The notes beneath the pieces were generated by a model. It was not told where the DNA came from. It saw only the letters and a list, made by a program, of their open reading frames with translations, and did no database searches. From an uncultured Oscillospiraceae bacterium (GTDB taxonomy: Bacteria > Bacillota > Clostridia > Oscillospirales > Oscillospiraceae), in contig CALXDP010000008.1 in NCBI GenBank assembly GCA_944387095.1, forward strand, positions 27,830 to 91,829: DNA of 64,000 nucleotides, given 5' to 3'. Of the stretch, positions 35,146-43,227 are shown one piece after another. Numbering within the stretch: the stretch's first letter is position 1; every line of letters starts with the position of its first letter. The position numbers were made by a program, and so were the translations under genes.

Positions 35146-35559
35146 ATGAGCGAACAGAATCATCCCATCAATGAAGTACTTCAGACCACGATGTCCAAGC
35201 TGCGGGAGATGGTGGACGCCAATACGGTGATTGGGCAGCCCATTGTCACCCAGGACGGCGTGACCCTGATCCCGGTGTCCCGCCTGTCCTTCGGATTTGC
35301 CACCGGCGGCTCCGATTTCGGCAAGACGCCCGATGTGGGCAAGAACTTCGGAGGCGGCGCGGGCGCCGGCGTCAATGTGGTGCCTGTGGCCTTTCTCATC
35401 GTCAGGGATGGGAATGTCAAGCTGCTGCCGGTGGCGCCCCCCTCGGGGGACAGCGTAAGCCGGGCGGTGGAGCTGGTGCCTGAAATGTTTGACCGGATCA
35501 CCGGCTATATTGACAGGAAAACCGGGGAAAAGAGTTGCCCCGAGGATAAGGAAGGCTGA
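35146..35559 (+). CDS. ytfJ: GerW/YtfJ family sporulation protein
   Basis: A 137-residue protein with the family core VIGQPIVTQDGVTLIPVSRL, a glycine-rich loop (GKNFGGGAGAGVNV) and VVPVAFLIVRDGNVKLLPV. In Bacillus the homologue is spore-associated and needed for normal germination. It follows the DUF2953 gene as in many spore formers, and a hairpin separates it from the carboxypeptidase gene. Confidence 0.9.
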   Translation: MSEQNHPINEVLQTTMSKLREMVDANTVIGQPIVTQDGVTLIPVSRLSFGFATGGSDFGKTPDVGKNFGGGAGAGVNVVPVAFLIVRDGNVKLLPVAPPSGDSVSRAVELVPEMFDRITGYIDRKTGEKSCPEDKEG

Positions 35560-35573
35560 ACAGGGTCATACTA

Positions 35574-35600
35574 ACTCCCATCTGAAGTTCAGATGGGAGT
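35574..35600 (+). terminator. hairpin covering the ribosome binding site of the carboxypeptidase gene
   Basis: Arms 35574-35586 and 35588-35600 are perfect complements (practical loop of five bases). The 3' arm contains the GGGAG that serves the GTG start at 35609, and TTTT follows. It could be a weak terminator and at the same time block ribosome access to the next gene. Confidence 0.6.
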
Positions 35601-35608
35601 GACCTTTT

Positions 35609-36742
35609 GTGAAGCGTCTGTTTGCAATGTTGGCCGCGGCGGCGATCGCCTTTTCTGTCCTTCCGGCGCAGGCCCGGGCGGTGAGCACCTCCGCCTCCTG
35701 CGCCATTCTCATGGATGCTGACAGCAGGCGGATCCTCTACGCTCAGAATATCCACGAAACCAGGCTGATCGCCAGCATCACCAAGCTGATGACGGCCCTG
35801 GTGGCAGTGGAACAGGAGCCGGACCTGGACCAGATGGTGACCATCCAGCCAGAATGGCTGGGCAGTGAAGGTTCCTCTATCTATCTGAAGGCGGGGGAGC
35901 AGATCACTCTGAAGGGGCTGCTCTACGGCTTGCTGCTCCAGTCCGGCAACGATGCGGCCATGGCCATTGCCTGCTTTGTGGCAGGGGACGAGGCGTCTTT
36001 TGTGGAGCTGATGAACCAGAAGGCCTGGGAGCTGGGGATGGATCACAGCAGCTTTGCCAATCCCAGCGGACTCAATCACGAAAACCACTATTCCACCGCC
36101 TATGACATGGCGCTTCTGGCCTGTGCCTGCCTGGAAAACGAGACGGTGGCCGAAATCTGCGCCACCCGGTCCATCACCATCGGCAGTCGGACCTTCGCAA
36201 ACCATAACCGGCTGTTGTATCAGTATGAGGGCTGCGTGGGTATGAAAACGGGCTATACTGAGCGGGCGGGCCGCACCCTGGTTTCAGCGGCCCGTCGGGA
36301 TGGACAGACTCTGGTGTGTGTGACCCTCAATGACGGGAACGATTGGAAGGACCACAAAACTTTGCTGGACTACGGCTTTTCCACCTATCCCAGCTCTACT
36401 TTATGCCAAAAAGGGCAGACCTTTGGCAACGTCGCGGTATCCGGCAGTCTACTGCCCTCGGTGGAGGTGGCAGCGGCGGATGAAGTGAGCTTTCCCCTGA
36501 AGGATGGGGAAGAACTGGAACTGGAAGTGGATCTGACCGATGTGGTACAGGCGCCGGTGGCGGAAGGCGCCGTAGTGGGTACTGTCTGGTGGAAACTGAA
36601 TGGCCAGGCTGTGGCTCATACCCAGCTTGTGTGCGCCGGCGGGGCAGGGGAGGACCTCTACCAGCCGGACAGCTGGTGGGAGCGTCTTTGGGCTTCGCTG
36701 GGAGGGCAGGCAGAGTACAGGCTTGGCGCCCAGATGGTTTAG
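35609..36742 (+). CDS. D-alanyl-D-alanine carboxypeptidase (DacB/DacF type)
   Basis: A 377-residue secreted low-molecular-weight penicillin-binding protein that trims the terminal D-Ala of peptidoglycan stems. Signal peptide MKRLFAMLAAAAIAFSVLPA; catalytic SxxK as SITK, SGN as QSGND, and KTG as MKTGYT; a C-terminal PBP5-type beta domain follows, and an amphipathic end. The start is GTG 35609. Its place after scpAB and before rluB matches the Bacillus sporulation dacB neighbourhood, but spmA/spmB are absent. Confidence 0.92.
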   Translation: MKRLFAMLAAAAIAFSVLPAQARAVSTSASCAILMDADSRRILYAQNIHETRLIASITKLMTALVAVEQEPDLDQMVTIQPEWLGSEGSSIYLKAGEQITLKGLLYGLLLQSGNDAAMAIACFVAGDEASFVELMNQKAWELGMDHSSFANPSGLNHENHYSTAYDMALLACACLENETVAEICATRSITIGSRTFANHNRLLYQYEGCVGMKTGYTERAGRTLVSAARRDGQTLVCVTLNDGNDWKDHKTLLDYGFSTYPSSTLCQKGQTFGNVAVSGSLLPSVEVAAADEVSFPLKDGEELELEVDLTDVVQAPVAEGAVVGTVWWKLNGQAVAHTQLVCAGGAGEDLYQPDSWWERLWASLGGQAEYRLGAQMV

Positions 36743-36758
36743 AAGGGGGAGAACGCGC

Positions 36759-37448
36759 TTGGAGCAACGGCTGCAAAAAATTCTATCCGCGGCTGGCATC
36801 TGCTCCCGCAGGAAGGCGGAGGAGTATCTTCAGGCGGGCCGGGTGACAATAAACGGTGTGGTGGCCGCGCTGGGGGATAAGGCGGATCCGGACCGAGATG
36901 AGGTGGCGCTGGACGGCCGCCCTCTGCCACGGCCCACCGGCCATACATATATCGTGCTACACAAACCGAGGGGCTATGTGACCACCCTGTCCGATGAGAA
37001 AGGGCGAAGGACGGTTGCTCAGCTGGTTTCAGACTGCCCGGCCCGGGTATGGCCGGTGGGGCGGCTGGATATGGACTCAGAAGGGCTGCTGCTGCTCACG
37101 GATGATGGGGAGTTGACTCAGGCCCTCACCCATCCCTCCCACGGGGTGGAGAAGGAGTACTGCGTCCATGTGGACGGAGATATCCCCGCGGCGTTGCCGA
37201 TCCTGTCCGCGCCGATGGAGCTGGACGGTGAACTCTTGACTGCGGACCGGGTGGAACAGACCGGCCCTGGCCGCCTGAGCATTGTCATCCACCAGGGAAA
37301 GAACCGTCAGGTGCGCCGGATGTGCGCCGAGGCTGGGCTGACGGTGAAGCGGTTGATCCGGGTACGGGAGGGAGCGCTCCTGCTTGGGAATTTGAAGGCG
37401 GGGACCTGGCGCTTCCTCAAGAAAGAGGAGCTTGACCTGCTGAAATAG
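36759..37448 (+). CDS. rluB: RsuA/RluB-family pseudouridine synthase
   Basis: A 229-residue enzyme with an N-terminal S4 RNA-binding domain (QKILSAAGICSRRKAEEYL) and the catalytic motif GRLDMDSEGLLLLTDDG holding the Asp nucleophile, then GKNRQVRRMCAEAG. By context and S4 start it is probably RluB, acting on 23S rRNA. The start is TTG 36759, seven bases behind GGGGGAG; upstream codons lie in the carboxypeptidase gene. Confidence 0.9.
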   Translation: MEQRLQKILSAAGICSRRKAEEYLQAGRVTINGVVAALGDKADPDRDEVALDGRPLPRPTGHTYIVLHKPRGYVTTLSDEKGRRTVAQLVSDCPARVWPVGRLDMDSEGLLLLTDDGELTQALTHPSHGVEKEYCVHVDGDIPAALPILSAPMELDGELLTADRVEQTGPGRLSIVIHQGKNRQVRRMCAEAGLTVKRLIRVREGALLLGNLKAGTWRFLKKEELDLLK

Positions 37449-37491
37449 GGTATGACAGGTAAAAATTGCAAGGGCAAGGGACAAACTTGCA

Positions 37492-37507
37492 AAAATGCTT
37501 GCATTTT
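37492..37507. promoter_or_regulatory. palindrome over the -35 box of the RpiR-type regulator
   Basis: AAAATGC and GCATTTT, separated by TT, form a perfect 16-base palindrome overlapping the -35 hexamer at 37499-37504. This is a reasonable autoregulatory operator for the gene that follows. Confidence 0.45.
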
Positions 37508-37527
37508 GAGCGCAAACCAGCTATGAT
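37499..37527 (+). promoter_or_regulatory. promoter of the MurR/RpiR regulator gene
   Basis: TTGCAT at 37499-37504, 17-bp spacer, TATGAT at 37522-37527, about 70 nt before the start codon. Confidence 0.75.
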
Positions 37528-37599
37528 ATTACCTGTTGGCTTCAAAGGAAGCATTAGGGCGTATGCCCGTCATAGGACGCAGGAAATGGAAGTGTCATC

Positions 37600-38472
37600 A
37601 TGAGCCGTGATATTCTTGTGGTCATTCAGAGCGGTATGGGGTCTTTTTCCAAAGGCCAGAAGCGCATCGGCCAGTATATTTTGGATAACTACGATAAAGC
37701 CGCCTTTATGACAGCGGCCAAGCTGGGACAGACGGTGAAGGTGAGTGAATCCACGGTGGTCCGCTTTGCCGCCGAGCTGGGGTATGATGGATATCCGGCC
37801 ATGCAGCGGGCCCTCCAGGAGATGATCCGCAGCAAGCTGACCGCGGTACAGCGCATTGAGGTGGCCAATGACCGCATCAGCGACGAGGACATTCTGGCCA
37901 AGGTGGTGCAGTCTGATATTGAAAAGATCCGGATGTCTTTGGAAGAGCTGAGCAGGGAGGAGTTTTCCGCGGTGGTGGATGCCATTGCCCGGGCCCGCCG
38001 GATCTATATTTTGGGGGTGCGGTCCTCCGCCACGCTGTCCGACTTTCTTACATTCTATTTCAATCTGATTTTTGACAATGTGCGTCAGGTACAGAGCACC
38101 TTGGCCAGCGAGATGTTTGAACAGATGCTCCGGGTCGGCCCTGAAGATGTGGTCATCGGCATTAGTTTTCCGCGGTATTCTACCCGGACTGCCAGGGCCA
38201 TGGAGTTTGCCCGGGATCAGGGTGCCACGGTGGTGGCCATTACAGATAGCGAGCTGTCTCCGCTATACCGGACTGCTTCCCTGCGCCTGCTGGCCAAGAG
38301 TGATATGGCCTCCTTTGTAGATTCGCTGGTGGCCCCCCTGTCCGTTATCAATGCGCTGATTGTGGCCGTGGGTCGGAAAAAGCTCACGGAGGTGACAGAA
38401 ACCTTCCGGCGCTTGGAGCGCATTTGGGATGAATACCATGTGTATGAAAAATCGGGCAGTACCACCGCGTAA
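37600..38472 (+). CDS. MurR/RpiR family transcriptional regulator
   Basis: A 290-residue regulator. An N-terminal HTH_6 domain (AAKLGQTVKVSESTVVRFAA at about 45-65) is joined to a SIS sugar-phosphate-binding domain at about 125-255 (IYILGVRSSATLSDFLTFYF, VVIGISFPRYSTRT). Such proteins sense phosphosugars and control sugar or amino-sugar genes; here no sugar operon is adjacent, so the target is unknown. It has its own promoter with a palindrome and is followed by a terminator-like hairpin. Confidence 0.9.
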   Translation: MSRDILVVIQSGMGSFSKGQKRIGQYILDNYDKAAFMTAAKLGQTVKVSESTVVRFAAELGYDGYPAMQRALQEMIRSKLTAVQRIEVANDRISDEDILAKVVQSDIEKIRMSLEELSREEFSAVVDAIARARRIYILGVRSSATLSDFLTFYFNLIFDNVRQVQSTLASEMFEQMLRVGPEDVVIGISFPRYSTRTARAMEFARDQGATVVAITDSELSPLYRTASLRLLAKSDMASFVDSLVAPLSVINALIVAVGRKKLTEVTETFRRLERIWDEYHVYEKSGSTTA

Positions 38473-38490
38473 TCTCAACCCACGCCAATG

Positions 38491-38522
38491 ATTCGGGTTT
38501 TCGGTCAGCCGGGAATCCGAAT
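38491..38522 (+). terminator. terminator-like hairpin after the RpiR gene
   Basis: A 14-bp stem (three G-T pairs) with a TCAG loop, followed by TGTTT, 19 nt after the stop. Confidence 0.5.
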
Positions 38523-38578
38523 TGTTTCTGAGGATGATTCCAAAGTTTGATGTGACGGCATCCGGAAAGGACCTGATT

Positions 38579-39844
38579 ATGGAGCGGCGGGAAGAGAATC
38601 AAATTATTGTGGCAGGAGGTGGCGCAGCCGGTATGATGGCTGCCGTCACCGCGGCGCGCTTTGGGGCGCCGGTTCTGCTGGTGGAGCCCAATGAAAAGCT
38701 GGGCAGAAAACTGTATATCAGCGGGAAAGGCCGCTGCAACGTAACCAACTGGTGCGGTTTGGACGAGTTCTTATCCAATGTGCCCCGTAATGGGAAATTC
38801 CTTTACAGCTCTATCTCCCGATTTTTGCCTCAGGACACCTGGAACTTTTTTGAGGAGCTGGGCGTGCCGTTGAAAGTAGAACGGGGGAGCCGGGTGTTTC
38901 CTCAATCTGACCGGGCCGCCGATATTGTGGACGCGCTGTTCCTGGAGCTGCGCCGGCGGAACGTTGTGATCCGTCAGGACCGGGTCGAGGATTTCGCGAT
39001 ACAGGACGGCCGGGTGAAGGCGGTGCGGACAGCCATGGGGAAGCACACACTGCCCTGTGCCTGTGTGATTCTGGCCACCGGTGGGGCCTCCTACCCCAGA
39101 ACAGGATCCACCGGGGACGGCTACCGTCTGGCGGCTCGGGCAGGGCACACCATCGTACCGCCCAGGGGTTCTCTGGTGCCGCTGGAGTCGCAAGACCCCT
39201 GCTGCGGACAGATGCAGGGGCTGTCCCTCCGAAATGTGGAGCTATCGATCAAGGATCAGCGGGGGAAGCGGGTCTATCGAGAGCAGGGGGAGCTGCTGTT
39301 CACCCATTTTGGACTGTCCGGCCCGCTGATCCTTTCCGCCTCGGCCCATCTGGATTTTTCTAAAAATCAGTACATGGCCCATATTGACCTGAAGCCGGCG
39401 CTGAGCGAGGAAAAGCTGGACGCGCGGCTGCTGCGGGACATTCAGGACAGGGCCAACCAGAACTTTTCCACCCTGCTGGGTGGTTTGGTGCCCCACTCTA
39501 TGGTGCATGTCATGGTGGGGCGGACGGGGATCCCGGGAGACGAGAAAGCGAGAGACCTGCGCCGGGAGCAGCGGCGGAAGCTGCTGGAAACCCTGAAGGA
39601 CTTTACCGTTTCCATCCGGGGCCCCCGGCCGGTGGAAGAGGCCATTGTGACAGCCGGTGGGGCAAAGGTCAGCGAGGTCAATCCGGCCACCATGGAGTCC
39701 AAAAAAATAAAAGGGCTCTACCTCGCCGGAGAGCTGTTGGATGTGGACGCCTATACCGGAGGATTTAATCTTCAGATCGCTTGGGCGACCGGGTATGCGG
39801 CTGGCCTGGCCGCCGCAGAGAGCTGGAAGGAGTGTGGAGCATGA
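38579..39844 (+). CDS. BaiN/HI0933-type FAD-dependent oxidoreductase
   Basis: A 421-residue flavoprotein of the HI0933 family. It begins with an FAD dinucleotide fold (IIVAGGGAAGMMAAVTAARF), then KLGRKLYISGKGRCNVTN, and ends with the second FAD block GLYLAGELLDVDAYTGGFNL. Members are widespread and often labelled aminoacetone oxidase or BaiN; the substrate is not known and a bile-acid role should not be assumed. ATG 38579 follows AAAGGA. The stop overlaps the cmk start by 4 nt. Confidence 0.88.
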   Translation: MERREENQIIVAGGGAAGMMAAVTAARFGAPVLLVEPNEKLGRKLYISGKGRCNVTNWCGLDEFLSNVPRNGKFLYSSISRFLPQDTWNFFEELGVPLKVERGSRVFPQSDRAADIVDALFLELRRRNVVIRQDRVEDFAIQDGRVKAVRTAMGKHTLPCACVILATGGASYPRTGSTGDGYRLAARAGHTIVPPRGSLVPLESQDPCCGQMQGLSLRNVELSIKDQRGKRVYREQGELLFTHFGLSGPLILSASAHLDFSKNQYMAHIDLKPALSEEKLDARLLRDIQDRANQNFSTLLGGLVPHSMVHVMVGRTGIPGDEKARDLRREQRRKLLETLKDFTVSIRGPRPVEEAIVTAGGAKVSEVNPATMESKKIKGLYLAGELLDVDAYTGGFNLQIAWATGYAAGLAAAESWKECGA

Positions 39845-40542
39845 GGAAACAATATTGCAGCATTGCCATTGATGGCCCCTCCGGCGCGGGAAAGTCCACG
39901 CTGTCTGAACGCCTGGCCAAAGAGTTGGGTTTCCTCCATGTGGATACCGGAGCCATCTACCGTACTGTGGGGCTGGCCGCCAGCCGGCGCGGCATTGGGC
40001 AGGGGGATACCCAGGCCGTGGCGAAAATGCTTCCCCAGCTGAATGTAGAGCTGCGCTATGGCCCAGACGGCACCCAGAGGATGCTGCTCAACGGGGAAGA
40101 CGTGACACAGGCCATTCGGCATCATGAAATCTCGGCCTGGGCCTCCATGGTCTCCGCCATCCCGGAGGTGCGCAATTTCCTCCTGGAGATGCAGAGAACT
40201 CTGGCTCAGGAGCACAATGTGATTATGGACGGACGGGATATCGGCACCGTGGTGCTGCCGCATGCAGATTTGAAGATCTATTTGACGGCGCAGCCAGAGG
40301 ACCGGGCCAGACGCAGATACCTGGAGCTAAAGGAGCAGGGGGAACCGGCGGACGAGGCGCAGATCCTTCAGGACGTGATCGCTCGGGACCGGCGGGATAT
40401 GGAGCGGAGCGTGGCCCCTCTGCGCAAGGCAGAGGACGCGGTAACTGCGGACACCACGGGAAGAAACCAAGAGGAGAGTTTTCAGCTACTGTTGGCTCTG
40501 GTCCGTGACCACCTGGGCGAACTTGGAGGCGGGAAATCATGA
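39841..40542 (+). CDS. cmk: cytidylate kinase
   Basis: A 233-residue kinase phosphorylating CMP/dCMP. P-loop GPSGAGKST with DGPSGAGKSTLSERLA, the NMP site VDTGAIYRTVG and MDGRDIGTVVLPHADLKIYL are present. ATG 39841 overlaps the previous stop. It heads the cmk-plsC-ispH/rpsA set, a conserved Clostridia cluster. Confidence 0.96.
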   Translation: MRKQYCSIAIDGPSGAGKSTLSERLAKELGFLHVDTGAIYRTVGLAASRRGIGQGDTQAVAKMLPQLNVELRYGPDGTQRMLLNGEDVTQAIRHHEISAWASMVSAIPEVRNFLLEMQRTLAQEHNVIMDGRDIGTVVLPHADLKIYLTAQPEDRARRRYLELKEQGEPADEAQILQDVIARDRRDMERSVAPLRKAEDAVTADTTGRNQEESFQLLLALVRDHLGELGGGKS

Positions 40543-41129
40543 ACAAGGTATATGCGGTGCTGTTTCCGCTGGTCTGGATTTTTATGAGGATTTTCCATCC
40601 GTGGAAAGCAGTTGGCCGGGAGAATGTGCCCGATGGAAATGCGGTGCTGTGTGGAAACCATACCACCCTGGGTGACCCCGTGTATGTGGTGTGCGCGCTG
40701 GGATGGCGCTGCCAGACCCATGTGATGGCAAAGGAAGAGATCATAAAATGGCCGGTGATTGGATGGTTGCTGAAGAAGGCGGGGATCATCGGGATCAAGC
40801 GGGGCAAGGCGGATGTGAGCGCGGTCAAAGAGAGCGTGCGGGTGCTGAAAAAAGGGGAGAAGCTGCTGCTCTTTCCGGAGGGGACCCGGGTGAAAGAAGG
40901 GGAAGTATCGGAGGCCCATACCGGAGCGGCCATGTTTGCCACCCGGACCGATTCTCCCATCGTTCCCATTTACATCCAACCGAAGAAAAAACTTTTTCGC
41001 AGGACCACGGTGATTTTCGGTCAGCCCTATCATCCTGAATTTGAGGGGAGAAAGCCGACGCCGGAGGATTATCAGCGGATCGCCGATGATATGATGGTGC
41101 GTATCCGCAACTTGGGTGGTGCGTTGTGA
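40539..41129 (+). CDS. plsC: 1-acyl-sn-glycerol-3-phosphate acyltransferase
   Basis: A 196-residue membrane-associated acyltransferase making phosphatidic acid. The catalytic HX4D is HTTLGD and the glycerol-phosphate motif is FPEGTR; an N-terminal hydrophobic stretch (VLFPLVWIFMRIF) anchors it. ATG overlaps the cmk stop by 4 nt, and the stop overlaps the start of the next gene. Confidence 0.95.
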   Translation: MNKVYAVLFPLVWIFMRIFHPWKAVGRENVPDGNAVLCGNHTTLGDPVYVVCALGWRCQTHVMAKEEIIKWPVIGWLLKKAGIIGIKRGKADVSAVKESVRVLKKGEKLLLFPEGTRVKEGEVSEAHTGAAMFATRTDSPIVPIYIQPKKKLFRRTTVIFGQPYHPEFEGRKPTPEDYQRIADDMMVRIRNLGGAL

Positions 41130-43156
41130 TGGAAGTGATTTTGGCCAAATCTGCCGGATTTTGCTACGGCGTGCGGCGGGCGGTGGACCTGGCCGCTGAG
41201 GCGGCCGGTGAGGGGAACGTATATCTGCTGGGGCACATTACCCACAACGATCATGTAATCCGCGATCTGGAGGAGAAGGGGGCCATCACGGTATTCACCC
41301 CGGAGGAGGTGCCCAAGGGTGCGGCGGTACTGATCCGGGCCCACGGAGAGCCCGATGAAGTATACCAACGTCTGGCTGACCGAGGCTGTCGTATCTTGGA
41401 CGCGACCTGCCCCAACGTGGTCCGGATCCACGATATTGCCCGTCAGGCGGAACTGCGGGGCCGAATCCCCGTCGTCGTGGGGGAGAAGGAACATCCGGAA
41501 ATCGTTGGAATTGTGGGCAGTACAAAGACCGGAATGGTGGTCAGCGGCTGGGATGAGTTGGAGGAAAGGATCCAAAAACATCCAGAATTAGTCGATCAAC
41601 CCTTGACTTTTGTCTGTCAAACCACGGCGATTCGGGCCGTTTGGGAAAAAACCGTTGAAAACGCAAAAAAAGTGTGTACAAGCGCGGAATTTTTTGATAC
41701 AATATGTGGTGCTACGTCCAAGCGTCAATCTGAAGCCGTTGAACTGGCCAAACGATGCGATGCCATGATCGTCATTGGTGATCCGAAGAGTTCCAATACC
41801 AGACGTTTGGCCCAACTGTGCCAGGCCAGCTGCCCTCTGGTGGTGCAGACAGAACGTGGGGATGAGTTCACTCGAAAGGACTTTCAACACGTTAAAACGC
41901 TTGGAATCACTGCCGGCGCATCCACGCCGGAGTGGATAATAAAGGAGGTCTACAACAAAATGAGCGATGAAATTATGGAGATTGAACAGTCCTTTGCTGA
42001 GATGCTGGAGGAGTCGTTCAAAACTTTGAATAATGGAGATAAGGTTACCGGCACTGTCGTTGCCATCACTCCCACTGAGGTGCAGGTGGAATTGGGCATC
42101 AAATATCCTGGGTATATTCCCCTGTCTGAGCTGAGCGACGACCCCAACGCCAAGGTAGAGGACCTGGTCAAGGTGGGCGATGAGATCGAGGCACAGGTGC
42201 TGCTGGTCAGCGACCGGGATTGCATGGTCAAGCTGTCCAAGAAGCGCCTGGACGCGGCCAAGAACTGGGAGACCATTGAAAACGCGGTGGAGAGCAAGGA
42301 AGTGCTGGAAGGTTATATCACCGAGGAGAACAAAGGCGGTCTGGTCGCCAATGTCAAGGGTATCCGGGTGTTTATCCCCGCCTCCCAGTCCGGCAAGCCC
42401 CGTGGCGCCGATCTGTCCGATATGGTCAAGACTCAGGTTCAGCTGCGCATCACTGAGGTGAACCGGGCCCGCCGCCGTGTGGTGGGTTCCATCCGCGCGG
42501 TTCAGGCCGAGGCCCGTGCCGCCGCCGCGGCGGAAGTGTGGGCGAACATTGAGGTTGGCAAGCACTACACCGGCACTGTGAAGAGCCTGACCTCCTATGG
42601 CGCTTTCGTGGATATCGGCGGTGTGGACGGCATGGTTCACATTTCCGAGCTGTCCTGGTCCCGGATCAAGAATCCCGCCGAAGTGGTCTCTGTGGGCGAT
42701 ACTGTGGATGTATATGTGATCTCTTTTGATCCGGAGAAGAAGAAAATCTCCCTGGGTATGAAGGATCACAGCCAGGAGCCCTGGGCTGTATTCATTGAAA
42801 AGTACTCCGTGGGTGATGTGGCTCCTGTGCGCATTGTCAAGCTGATGACCTTCGGCGCTTTTGCCGAGATCGTTCCCGGCGTGGACGGCCTGATCCATAT
42901 TTCCCAGATTGCCGACCACCGCATTGACAAGCCCGGCGATGTGCTCGCCGAGGGGGAGACGGTGGATGCCAAGATCATTGCCATCGACAATGACAACAAG
43001 AAGGTATCCCTCTCCATCCGGGCCCTGCTGGAGGACGTCTCCGTTGAAGGGGAGGAAGCAGACGCTCCTGTCGAGGAGGCGCCTGTCCAGGAGGAGGAAT
43101 CCGCCGTTCCGGCGGAAGAAGCTCCCGTTCAGGAGGAGGCTCCTTCCGAGGAGTAA
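41129..43156 (+). CDS. fused HMBPP reductase (IspH) and ribosomal protein S1
   Basis: A 675-residue two-part protein. Residues 1-277 are IspH, the [4Fe-4S] enzyme of the MEP isoprenoid pathway, with the three cluster cysteines C12, C94 and C193 and the SSNT substrate motif. Residues 278-675 are an S1 protein with four S1 domains (for example VTGTVVAITPTEVQVELGIK, GTVKSLTSYGAFVDIGGVDG, GAFAEIVPGVDGLIHISQI) and an acidic Glu/Val/Pro tail. This fusion is known in Clostridia. A perfect ribosome binding site (AAAGGAGGTC, 41941-41950) lies ten bases before the in-frame ATG 41960 at the junction, so free S1 may also be made. A GTG one codon earlier is an alternative start. Confidence 0.95.
   Translation: MEVILAKSAGFCYGVRRAVDLAAEAAGEGNVYLLGHITHNDHVIRDLEEKGAITVFTPEEVPKGAAVLIRAHGEPDEVYQRLADRGCRILDATCPNVVRIHDIARQAELRGRIPVVVGEKEHPEIVGIVGSTKTGMVVSGWDELEERIQKHPELVDQPLTFVCQTTAIRAVWEKTVENAKKVCTSAEFFDTICGATSKRQSEAVELAKRCDAMIVIGDPKSSNTRRLAQLCQASCPLVVQTERGDEFTRKDFQHVKTLGITAGASTPEWIIKEVYNKMSDEIMEIEQSFAEMLEESFKTLNNGDKVTGTVVAITPTEVQVELGIKYPGYIPLSELSDDPNAKVEDLVKVGDEIEAQVLLVSDRDCMVKLSKKRLDAAKNWETIENAVESKEVLEGYITEENKGGLVANVKGIRVFIPASQSGKPRGADLSDMVKTQVQLRITEVNRARRRVVGSIRAVQAEARAAAAAEVWANIEVGKHYTGTVKSLTSYGAFVDIGGVDGMVHISELSWSRIKNPAEVVSVGDTVDVYVISFDPEKKKISLGMKDHSQEPWAVFIEKYSVGDVAPVRIVKLMTFGAFAEIVPGVDGLIHISQIADHRIDKPGDVLAEGETVDAKIIAIDNDNKKVSLSIRALLEDVSVEGEEADAPVEEAPVQEEESAVPAEEAPVQEEAPSEE
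41941..41962 (+). promoter_or_regulatory. internal Shine-Dalgarno and start codon for the S1 part
   Basis: AAAGGAGGTC at 41941-41950 is the strongest ribosome binding site of the neighbourhood, and the in-frame ATG 41960 begins MSDEIMEIEQ, the natural start of a 398-residue S1 protein. The site simultaneously codes for Lys-Glu-Val of the fusion. Confidence 0.6.
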
Positions 43157-43171
43157 GCGAGGCACGCAAGC

Positions 43172-43201
43172 GGCCCGCCGCAGAATATTCTGCGGCGGGC
43201 C
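43172..43201 (+). terminator. terminator of the cmk-plsC-ispH/rpsA operon
   Basis: A perfect 30-base palindrome rich in G+C, followed by ATTTT, 15 nt beyond the stop. Confidence 0.82.
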
Positions 43202-43227
43202 ATTTTGACGAAAACAGGGGAGATAGC

